From contig JAKAMD010000079.1 of assembly GCA_021823875.1 (NCBI GenBank), positions 1 through 11,289 of the forward strand: a stretch of DNA of 11,289 nt. The letters run 5' to 3'. The notes under the pieces were generated by a model. It saw only the letters and a program-made list of their open reading frames with translations. It made no database searches and had not been told where the DNA came from. Below, in pieces: positions 1-6,400 of the stretch. Both the position numbers and the translations under genes were made by a program. The DNA is from Pseudomonadota bacterium (GTDB lineage Bacteria; Pseudomonadota; Alphaproteobacteria; Rhizobiales; Xanthobacteraceae). The number at the start of each line of letters is the position of its first letter. The first letter of the stretch is position 1.

Positions 1-9
1 AGGACGGGT

Positions 10-1014
10 ATGATTACCAGCGTCCTGCGTCTGATTGTCTTCGTGCTCGTTCTGCTTCCGGCGTTTGTCGCAGCCGAGCCGATCACGCTCAAGCTTTCAT
101 TTTTCAGCTCTGACCGTTCGCACCTCTATCTGTCCGGCGCCAAGCCCTTCGTCGACGCCGTCAACGAGGAAGGCATTGGTCGCGTCAAAATCGAGGTCTA
201 TTTGAGCGGCCGCCTCGGCGGTCTCGAGAATTTGTCGGAACTCGTCCGCACGGGAAGCGTCGACATCGGCTACGTCATCCCGCCTTACGAGAGCGCAGCC
301 TTCCCCGATGCCGCCGTCATGGAATTGCCGGGCCTCTACAAGAACGCCACCGAAGCCTCGAAGGTATTCGCCGACCTTATCGCGCGCGACGTGATCCACG
401 GCTTCAACGATTTCTAGGTCATTGGCGCCTTCACCAGCGAACCGGAAAGCATCCATACGCGGCCGCCGGTCGCCTCGCTCGCCGACCTCAAGGGTAAGCG
501 CATCCGCGCCAACAACCAAGTCGAGATCGAAACGCTCAACAAACTTGGCGCCAGGCCGATCCTGATGCCGATCGTCCAGACCGCGCAAGAGATAATGAGA
601 AACGCGATCGATGGCGCCATGGTGCCGCCGGCACCGATGGTCGAATTCGGCATCGGACGGGTGGCGCCTAATCATTTTTTCCTCCGCACCTCGTGCGTGC
701 CGCAGGTCCTGCTGATGAGTCGCAATCGATTCGACAGCCTGCCGCCCGATGTACAGGCGCTGATCCGCAAACACAGCGGTGCCTGGTTCCTGGACAATTA
801 CATCAAGATCAACGACGCGACGACCGAACGCGTCATGCATCAACTCGAGACCGACCCGCGCCGGAAGGTGGTTTTCCCGTCGCCGGACGACATGCGCACG
901 GCCGACGCGATCTTCAAATCGATCGTCGCTGGCTACGCGGCAGAAAGTCCGCACCACGCCGCGCTCGTTCGGGCGGCGGAAACAGCGGTCGCCCATCTGC
1001 GGGCGGGCCAATGA
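10..1014 (+). pseudogene. TRAP-type (DctP family) periplasmic substrate-binding protein, copy 1, interrupted by an in-frame TAG
   Basis: The reading frame starts at ATG 10 (AGGA at 1-4 is a possible ribosome site). It has a signal peptide of about 22 residues ending in VAA before EPITLKL, then a DctP-type domain. The first stop is TAG at 415-417 (codon 136), where the three downstream paralogs read DFF-V and this copy reads DF-stop-V. The same frame then continues uninterrupted to TGA 1012-1014, giving 334 codons in all, close to the 353-358 of the paralogs. The part after the stop keeps the family hallmarks: ADLKGKRIRANNQ with the conserved arginine at codon 166 (the residue that contacts substrate carboxylates in studied TRAP binding proteins), then the AIDGA and ALIRKHSG segments. 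Only one lesion is visible, so decay is recent, or the codon is read through, or it is a sequence error. Terminated at 135 residues, the product would lack the second lobe. TAG also ends copy 4, so it is an ordinary stop here. Confidence 0.85.
73..96 (+). repeat. 24-nt direct repeat, unit in copy 1 (partner 2214-2237 in copy 3)
   Basis: The 24 nt at 73-96 are identical to those at 2214-2237. Both encode the signal-peptide junction and the start of the mature protein (AEPITLKL). Copies 2 and 4 differ here at synonymous and other sites. Exact identity between non-adjacent copies fits gene conversion or strong local conservation. Confidence 0.8.
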
Positions 1015-1019
1015 GGTGA
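1013..1019 (+). promoter_or_regulatory. Strong ribosome binding site of copy 2, overlapping the stop of copy 1
   Basis: GAGGTGA is a 7-nt match to the expected Shine-Dalgarno sequence, 4 nt before ATG 1024, and shares bases with the TGA of copy 1. Copy 2 can thus be translated independently even though copy 1 terminates early at 415-417. Confidence 0.65.
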
Positions 1020-1023
1020 AGCG

Positions 1024-2100
1024 ATGACTGGGGCTGCGACGACCATTTCTAGGAACGCCTTTGCAAAAACGGGGCTGTGCGCGCGCACGGCCGCCTGCAT
1101 TCTCGCAGTGGCCGGCACGTTGTCGCTGGCGACGCCGGCACGTGCGCAGCCGATCGAGCTCAAGCTGTCGTTCTTCACCTCGGATCGATCAATTATCTAT
1201 CAGTGCCAAATCAAGCCGTTCGTCGACGCGGTCAATGCCGACGGCGCCGATCTGGTGCGGATCAAGGTTTACTTCAGCGGCGCCATCAGCTCGGTGCAGT
1301 TGGAGCAGCCGGAGCTCGTCCGTGAGGGCATTGCCGATGTGGCGAACGTGGCGCCGGGTTATTCGCCGCAACTATTCCCTGATACCTCGGTTCTCGAACT
1401 GCCCGGTCTGTTCCGCGACGAGAAAGAGGCGAGTTTGGTTTTCACGCGGTTGGTCGAAGCCGGGGTACTTGAAGGCTACAAGGACTTTTTCGTGGCCGGC
1501 GCCTACGTGTCCACCGGCGAGAGCATTCATAGCCGCAAGCCGATCGCGTCCCTCGCTGGCCTGAAAGGGCAGAAGATTCGCGTCAACAACGAGATCGAAG
1601 CGATGACTTTGCGAGGGTTCGGCGCGATCCCGCTCTTGTTGCCGCTCAATCAGACCATGGATGCACTGAGTAAAGGGGATATCGACGGCGTCACCATCCC
1701 GCCAGCGATGTTGTTTGAATTCGGTTACGGCCGCCTCACCGGCCATCACTATATGCTCCGGCTTGGCGGTGCGCCGGTCACTCTGCTGATGAATCACAAG
1801 AAACTGATGACGCTGCCACCGCTTGCCCAGGAGGTCATCAGAAAATACAGCGGGGAATGGCTGGCGAAGCAGGAAACGGCATGCTTCGCGGCGAAAAATC
1901 CCGAGGTGATGTCGCGTCTGAATGCCGATGCGCGGCGTAGTGTTGTTGAGCCGTCGGCTGCCGATCTGGCGGCGGCGCAACGCGTATTCGCATCCGTCAT
2001 TGAGAAATGGGCAGCGCAATCCCTCCGCCACCGTGAATTGCTCGCTCTCGTCAAGTCCGAGATCGCCAAGCTGCGTCCGCCAAATGAGGTGCGGCCATGA
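1024..2100 (+). CDS. TRAP-type (DctP family) periplasmic substrate-binding protein, copy 2
   Basis: This 358-residue exported binding protein belongs to the DctP family, whose members capture mostly carboxylate ligands in the periplasm for TRAP transporters. The start is supported by GAGGTGA at 1013-1019, which overlaps the stop of copy 1. The signal peptide is long, with a basic n-region and a hydrophobic stretch near residues 23-36, and ends in ARA-Q at residue 41/42. The mature part begins QPIELKLSFF, as in the other copies. The first-lobe signature LELPGLF lies near residues 124-130. The substrate-arginine motif LKGQKIRVNNE places the conserved arginine at 186, and GDIDG and VIRKYSG follow in the second lobe. 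Two cysteines (61 and 287) stand out, because copies 3 and 4 lack them. By eye it is closest to copy 1 (both have LKLSFF then SDRS). The ligand cannot be told. No membrane subunits are encoded nearby, so transport is only one possible role. Confidence 0.9.
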   Translation: MTGAATTISRNAFAKTGLCARTAACILAVAGTLSLATPARAQPIELKLSFFTSDRSIIYQCQIKPFVDAVNADGADLVRIKVYFSGAISSVQLEQPELVREGIADVANVAPGYSPQLFPDTSVLELPGLFRDEKEASLVFTRLVEAGVLEGYKDFFVAGAYVSTGESIHSRKPIASLAGLKGQKIRVNNEIEAMTLRGFGAIPLLLPLNQTMDALSKGDIDGVTIPPAMLFEFGYGRLTGHHYMLRLGGAPVTLLMNHKKLMTLPPLAQEVIRKYSGEWLAKQETACFAAKNPEVMSRLNADARRSVVEPSAADLAAAQRVFASVIEKWAAQSLRHRELLALVKSEIAKLRPPNEVRP

Positions 2101-3170
2101 GCACAATCGAGAACGCCGTCAAGATGATGGTCGCGTCAGTGTCGTTGAGCATCAAAGCAACGCATTGGGGCGCTGCGACGGCGATCGCCGTCTTGTTGCC
2201 GTTGGCGGCAGCGGCCGAGCCGATCACGCTCAAGCTTGCGTTCTTCCCGTCCGAATACACCGAGATCTATGAAGCGGCGATCAAGCCATTCGTCGATCGG
2301 GTCAATACAGAGGGGAAGGGGGTTCTGGTCATCAAGGTCTATCCGGACGGCGCGCTCGGCAAGGCGGTAGCTAAGCAGCCGCAAATGGTGCTCGATGACA
2401 TCGCCGAAATCGGCTGGATCATCCCCGGCCAGACGCCCTATCGGTTTCCTGACAACCAACTGCTCGAGATGCCCGGCCTGTTTCATGATCTTCGCGAGGG
2501 TACGCTTGCTTATACACGGTTACTTGCCGGAAACGCTTTGCGCGGCTATCGGGATTTCTTCGTCATCGGTGCGTTCATGTCAGCGCCGACTTTCGTTCAC
2601 AGCCGCAAGCCGATCAGTGCGCTGGCGGATCTCAAAGGCCAGAAGATCCGCGCCAACAACCAGATGGAGGCGGAGATGTTGGAACGCCTCGGCGCCATTC
2701 CAACGGTGATGCCGTCGGTTCAAGTCGCCACCGCCGTTGAGCGGGGCGCTATCGATGGTGCGGCATTGAGCGTGGCTGCTTTGGTCGACTTCCACGTTTC
2801 TCAAAAGGCGAAAAATCACTACCTGTTGCGTGGCGGCAGCACGCCGCTGTTGCTGCTGATGAACCGCAAGAGATTTGAAAGCCTGCCGGCACCGGCGCAA
2901 ATGCTCATTCGCAAATATAGCGGCGAACCGGCGGCCGCAGCCTGGATCGAATCCTTTGGGGATGCCGAGCGGGAACAACTCGACAAAATCAGAGCGGACC
3001 CTGAGCGCAAGGTGGTTGTGCCATCGCCATCCGATTGGGATTCGGCGCGGCAGATCTATCAATCCATGATCGATGCGTGGGCGGCCAAGAGCGCTCACAA
3101 CCGTGCGCTCTTGGCGCGGGTGAGGACCGAAATCGCCGGGCTCCGCAAGGCAAAGGAGATGCGCCAGTGA
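2097..3170 (+). CDS. TRAP-type (DctP family) periplasmic substrate-binding protein, copy 3
   Basis: A 357-residue DctP-family periplasmic binding protein. Its ATG (2097) overlaps the TGA of copy 2 in an ATGA junction, with GAGGTG at 2086-2091 as ribosome site, so its translation is probably coupled. The signal peptide has a hydrophobic core near residues 26-38 and ends in AAAA-E at 40/41, followed by PITLKLAFF. Family features are VYPDGALG (residues 81-88), LEMPGLF, LKGQKIRANNQ with the ligand-contact arginine at 185, AIDGA, and LIRKYSGE. It is most like copy 4: they share ALGKAVA, PGQTPYRFPDN, ME-AE-LERLGAIPT-like text and the SAHNR ending. That pattern points to a later duplication within the array. 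The ligand is unknown. The stretch after AIDGA, in the second lobe, differs clearly from the other copies (ALSVAALVDFH here), which may mean a different ligand. Confidence 0.9.
   Translation: MSTIENAVKMMVASVSLSIKATHWGAATAIAVLLPLAAAAEPITLKLAFFPSEYTEIYEAAIKPFVDRVNTEGKGVLVIKVYPDGALGKAVAKQPQMVLDDIAEIGWIIPGQTPYRFPDNQLLEMPGLFHDLREGTLAYTRLLAGNALRGYRDFFVIGAFMSAPTFVHSRKPISALADLKGQKIRANNQMEAEMLERLGAIPTVMPSVQVATAVERGAIDGAALSVAALVDFHVSQKAKNHYLLRGGSTPLLLLMNRKRFESLPAPAQMLIRKYSGEPAAAAWIESFGDAEREQLDKIRADPERKVVVPSPSDWDSARQIYQSMIDAWAAKSAHNRALLARVRTEIAGLRKAKEMRQ
2214..2237 (+). repeat. 24-nt direct repeat, unit in copy 3 (partner 73-96 in copy 1)
   Basis: This is the second unit of the exact 24-nt repeat described at 73-96. 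The match breaks directly after it (T at 97, G at 2238). Confidence 0.8.
2352..2371 (+). repeat. 20-nt direct repeat, unit in copy 3 (partner 3419-3438 in copy 4)
   Basis: The 20 nt coding ALGKAVA are identical at 2352-2371 and 3419-3438. They sit about 1067 nt apart, one gene length, as expected for a tandem duplication that made copies 3 and 4. Confidence 0.8.
3153..3158 (+). promoter_or_regulatory. Ribosome binding site fixing the GTG start of copy 4
   Basis: AAGGAG lies 8 nt upstream of GTG 3167, inside the end of copy 3. It is a strong match to the anti-Shine-Dalgarno sequence. With the GTGA overlap it decides between the short (353-residue) and long (397-residue) versions of copy 4. 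Confidence 0.75.
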
Positions 3171-4228
3171 CTTATGCAAAGTCTATTGTTGCGCTTGCCC
3201 TTGCGGGGTGTGGGGGGATCGCCAGGACTTTGGCTTGGGCCAGCGTGCTGGCAATAATGCTGTTGCCGGTTGCGGCGGCGACCGAGCCGATCACGTTAAA
3301 GTTGGCATTCTTCGCCCCGGAACAGACCGACACCTTCCGATATGGCGTCAAACCATTCGTGGATGCCGTCAATGCGGAAGGCAAGGGGCTTCTGGAAATC
3401 AAAGTTTATGCCGACGGTGCGCTCGGCAAGGCGGTAGCGGAACAGCCGGGCATGGTGCTCGAAGGGGTCGCTGACATTGCCTGGGTGGTGCCCGGGCAGA
3501 CGCCTTATCGGTTTCCCGACAACGAGCTGCTCGAGATGCCCGGACTGTTTCGCGACGTGCGCGAGGGTAGCTTGGTCTATACGCGGCTTGTCGCCGCGAA
3601 GGCATTGCGCGGATATGAGGACTTCTTTGTCATCGGCGGTTACACCAGCGCGCCCAGCATCATTCACAGTCGTACGCCGATCAATTCCCTTGCAGAGCTC
3701 AAGGGCAAGAAGATTCGCACCAATAATCCGATGGAGGCGGAGGCCTTGGCGCGGTTGGGCGCCATACCGACCATCATGCCCGCCTCGCAGCTCTCCGACG
3801 CGCTTAGGCGGCGCGCCGTCGATGGCGCCATCATGAGCCCGACCGGCCTTATTCAATTCAACGCCGCCGGGGAAGCAACTAACCATTACCTGCTCGGTAT
3901 CGGTGCGGCGCCGCTGCTGGTGCTCATGAACCGCAAGAAATTCGATGGTTTGTCCGCCCCGGCGCAGGCGCTCATCCGCAAATACAGCGGCGAGCGCGCC
4001 GCGGCGATTTGGATTGAGTCATTTGGGGCGAGCGAGCAGCGGTCACTCGACAAGCTTAGAGCGGAAGCCGGACGCCACGCGGTCGAGCCGTCGCTGGCCG
4101 ATCGCGAGGCCGCACAGCGGATCTATCGTTCTTTGATTGAGAACTGGGCAGCAAGAAGCGCGCACAACCGCGAGCTTCTGAAAACAGTCGAGGCTGAGTT
4201 GGCGACGATTCGTTCAACCAAGCAGTAG
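3167..4228 (+). CDS. TRAP-type (DctP family) periplasmic substrate-binding protein, copy 4, GTG start
   Basis: A 353-residue DctP-family binding protein. The frame is open from 3035, but GTG at 3167 is preferred. It overlaps the TGA of copy 3 as GTGA, is preceded by AAGGAG at 3153-3158 (8-nt spacing), and leaves a normal signal peptide, whereas a start at 3035 would prepend 44 residues overlapping the copy 3 coding region. The export signal is unusual: a first hydrophobic run ends in LAGC (residues 12-15), which fits a lipobox, then R20 and a second hydrophobic run ending near AAA-T at 38/39. The mature part begins EPITLKLAFF. The conserved arginine is at 184 (LKGKKIRTNN), then AVDGA and LIRKYSGE follow. 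It is close to copy 3. The gene ends with TAG at 4226-4228, only 7 nt before the GGDEF-EAL gene. The ligand is unknown. Confidence 0.88.
   Translation: MTYAKSIVALALAGCGGIARTLAWASVLAIMLLPVAAATEPITLKLAFFAPEQTDTFRYGVKPFVDAVNAEGKGLLEIKVYADGALGKAVAEQPGMVLEGVADIAWVVPGQTPYRFPDNELLEMPGLFRDVREGSLVYTRLVAAKALRGYEDFFVIGGYTSAPSIIHSRTPINSLAELKGKKIRTNNPMEAEALARLGAIPTIMPASQLSDALRRRAVDGAIMSPTGLIQFNAAGEATNHYLLGIGAAPLLVLMNRKKFDGLSAPAQALIRKYSGERAAAIWIESFGASEQRSLDKLRAEAGRHAVEPSLADREAAQRIYRSLIENWAARSAHNRELLKTVEAELATIRSTKQ
3419..3438 (+). repeat. 20-nt direct repeat, unit in copy 4 (partner 2352-2371 in copy 3)
   Basis: Second unit of the exact 20-nt repeat in the ALGKAVA coding segment. Such identical tracts could support recombination that removes or adds one gene copy. 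Confidence 0.8.
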
Positions 4229-4235
4229 AGCGGTC

Positions 4236-6365
4236 ATGGCAACAAGAGAAAACAGGTTGATCTGGCGCTACTTCGGGCTGTTGATTGTGATCCTCGGCGT
4301 GCTGATCGGCGGCACCTGGGCCGTCGTCAAGGTGACCACGGAACACTTGCTTTATCAAAACGCAACCCGCACGGCCCAGAACTGGGCGCAATTTCTGGCG
4401 GCCAATGTCAGCGATCTTGAGCAAATCGCGGCCGGCGAAACGCCGTCGTCGGCCAGCGTCGAATTCTTCAATAGCACGCGCAAGGCCGGCGAGGTTTTCC
4501 GTTACATCATCTTCAATCGCTACGGCTATTCGATCCTGCTGTCCGACCGTGACAAGGTGACGCCCGTCGATCTGTCCGAATACAGCGCCGCAGCCGCCGT
4601 TTCGATCAAAGAGAGCCACCCCATTGTCGATGCGAAAGAGGGGCAGGGACCCGGCCAGCCGAGTTACTTTTCCGAAGCCTATGTTCCGGTATTGATCAAC
4701 GATCATCCGGTGGCTGTGGTCGCGGCCTATGTGGACCAGACGGCCGAGCACGAAAGCTACTACCGCTCATTCCTGATCGCGGCGGTGACATTGTGCGGGC
4801 TAACAGGGTTTTCGTTCGGTTTGCCGGCGATCGCCTGGTACCGGCGGACCAGGGAAAAACAGCAGGCCGACCGGCGCATTCAGTTTCTCGCCCATCACGA
4901 TACGCTCACCGGGCTTGCCAACCGCGCGCGCATGATCGAACGGCTGGAAGCGGTGTTGGCGGTGCTGCCGTCGACTGGAGGACTGCTGGCGCTGCATTTC
5001 ATCGACGTCGATCATTTCAAGCAGGTGAACGATGCGCTCGGCCATGATGGTGGTGACTTCCTGCTGCGTACGGTGGGCGAGCGTCTGCGGAATATGGTGC
5101 GGATTGAGGACATGGTGGCGCGGCTCGGCGGTGACGAATTCGTGGTTGTGCAGACCGGGCTGATCGGCAAGCCGCAGGCCGAGACCTTCGCCAAGCGCAT
5201 CGCCGCGGTCTTGGGCGCACCGATCTATTTCAAGGAACAGGAGATCCGCACCAGCTACACTATCGGCGTTGCGCTGGCACCGGCCGATGGCGCGACCGCC
5301 GAACGGCTCCTCAAGAGCGCTGACCTAGCACTCTACGAGGGCAAAGCTGCCGGCCGCGACTGCATCCGCTTCTTCGCGCCGGAGATGGACGAGGCGCTGC
5401 AAAAACGCATCCAGCTCGAACGCATCATTCGCGACGCAGTCGCGCATGACAGTTTCGTTCTGCATTACCAACCAGTATTTGAAATGGCGAGCAGGCAGTT
5501 GGTCGGCTTCGAGGCACTGGCACGGCTGCCGACGCCCGACGGCACGCTGATCCCGCCTGATACGTTCATCCCGCTTGCCGAGGAGATGCGGCTGATCGAT
5601 AAGATCGGAGCCTGGGTGCTGCGCGAGGCCTGCCGCACGGCAACCAATTGGCCGGATAACCTGACTGTAGCGGTGAATCTGTCGCCGGCGCAGTTTGAAT
5701 CTGGCTCTATCGAACAAGCGGTCGCGGATGCGCTGAAGACTTCCGGGCTTTCGCCGCACCGGCTTGAGCTGGAAATCACCGAACGGCTGCTCCTCGACAA
5801 CACCGAAGCGATCATGACCATGCTCGCGAAAATCAAGGGCATGGGCGTGTCGATCGTGATGGACGATTTCGGCACCGGCTATTCGAGCTTGAGCTATCTA
5901 TGGAAATTCCCGTTCGACAAGATCAAGATCGACCGCAGCTTCATGGAGAGCTTCGAAAATTCGGGGCGTGACGTGGAGACGGTCGTCAAGACCATCATTG
6001 CGCTGGGGCGCGAGATGAACATGCGCGTGACGGTGGAAGGCGTCGAAACCGCGGACCAGGTCGATTTTCTCTACGACGCGCACGCCGATCAGGTGCAGGG
6101 TTTCTATTTCGGTCGGCCGCTGCCAGCGTCCAAGGTCAGCGTCGACATCCTCAACAGGCTTCGTCAGGCTGCCACCCTGCCGAGGGAGGTGGAGCCGAAG
6201 GAAGCGAAAGAGCCGAAACTGCGCGTGGTCAAACCGGAAGAGGGGGGGCAACCGCGGCGGATAATGACCGCTGGCGTGCAGCCTGGACGCCGCGACATAG
6301 CGGGCAAAAAGGGGGAATGGTCGGCAAAACGTGCAAAAGGCAACGGATCTCGGCTTCCGGCTTGA
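4236..6365 (+). CDS. Membrane-anchored bifunctional GGDEF-EAL protein (c-di-GMP synthesis and breakdown) with periplasmic sensor domain
   Basis: This 709-residue protein is anchored by membrane segments near residues 12-32 and 179-202, which enclose a periplasmic region of about 145 residues. That region ends in a beta-rich part resembling Cache-like sensors (FRYIIFNRYGYSI; YVPVLINDHPVAVVAAYVD); this assignment is by eye. The GGDEF domain (about 216-380) has metal-site DVD at 257-259, an intact GGDEF at 298-302 and an RxxD product-inhibition site at 289-292, exactly five residues upstream. The EAL domain (about 388-640) keeps EAL at 426-428, N481, E513, the DD pair at 543-544, K564, E601 and Q621, so both diguanylate cyclase and phosphodiesterase activity are possible. 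The tail (650-709) is charged, rich in K, E and P, and probably disordered. It starts 7 nt after the fourth binding protein with no terminator between, so one transcription unit is likely. Which activity dominates cannot be told. Confidence 0.95.
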   Translation: MATRENRLIWRYFGLLIVILGVLIGGTWAVVKVTTEHLLYQNATRTAQNWAQFLAANVSDLEQIAAGETPSSASVEFFNSTRKAGEVFRYIIFNRYGYSILLSDRDKVTPVDLSEYSAAAAVSIKESHPIVDAKEGQGPGQPSYFSEAYVPVLINDHPVAVVAAYVDQTAEHESYYRSFLIAAVTLCGLTGFSFGLPAIAWYRRTREKQQADRRIQFLAHHDTLTGLANRARMIERLEAVLAVLPSTGGLLALHFIDVDHFKQVNDALGHDGGDFLLRTVGERLRNMVRIEDMVARLGGDEFVVVQTGLIGKPQAETFAKRIAAVLGAPIYFKEQEIRTSYTIGVALAPADGATAERLLKSADLALYEGKAAGRDCIRFFAPEMDEALQKRIQLERIIRDAVAHDSFVLHYQPVFEMASRQLVGFEALARLPTPDGTLIPPDTFIPLAEEMRLIDKIGAWVLREACRTATNWPDNLTVAVNLSPAQFESGSIEQAVADALKTSGLSPHRLELEITERLLLDNTEAIMTMLAKIKGMGVSIVMDDFGTGYSSLSYLWKFPFDKIKIDRSFMESFENSGRDVETVVKTIIALGREMNMRVTVEGVETADQVDFLYDAHADQVQGFYFGRPLPASKVSVDILNRLRQAATLPREVEPKEAKEPKLRVVKPEEGGQPRRIMTAGVQPGRRDIAGKKGEWSAKRAKGNGSRLPA

Positions 6366-6399
6366 AATCGCCGCGATTTGGACGGAAATATCGGTCCAA
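6365..6399. promoter_or_regulatory. Two adjoining inverted repeats before the repeat-protein gene
   Basis: AAATCG (6365-6370) and CGATTT (6374-6379) form a 6-bp inverted repeat with a 3-nt centre. TTGGAC (6378-6383) and GTCCAA (6394-6399) form another with a 10-nt centre. Their arms overlap at 6378-6379, so as RNA they would exclude each other. Together they fill the gap between the GGDEF-EAL stop and ATG 6401. There is no T-run, so a terminator is unlikely. They could be a protein operator or an RNA switch hiding the ribosome site. The pattern is seen; the role is speculative. Confidence 0.35.
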
Positions 6400-6400
6400 T

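Noticed and set aside
415..417. TAG in copy 1 as a recoded amino acid (pyrrolysine or reassigned stop)
   Set aside because: Copy 4 ends with TAG as a normal stop, no pyrrolysine genes are visible, and paralogs have plain Phe here. Recent mutation or sequence error is simpler.
97..1011. Long minus-strand open frame (304 codons) opposite copy 1
   Set aside because: It is a shadow of the GC-rich codon pattern of the real gene: it lies wholly opposite copy 1, its product is rich in Arg, Asp, Gly and His with no recognisable domain, and similar frames occur opposite copies 2, 3 and 4.
565..1014. Separate gene for the 3' half of copy 1
   Set aside because: It has no signal peptide and begins in mid-domain at an internal Met of the same frame, so it is the remainder of the interrupted gene.
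6317..6400. Upstream start for the repeat-protein gene at ATG 6317
   Set aside because: It would overlap the GGDEF-EAL gene, its purine tract abuts the ATG too closely for a ribosome site, and the 28 extra basic residues precede an otherwise normal signal peptide. It remains possible but less likely.
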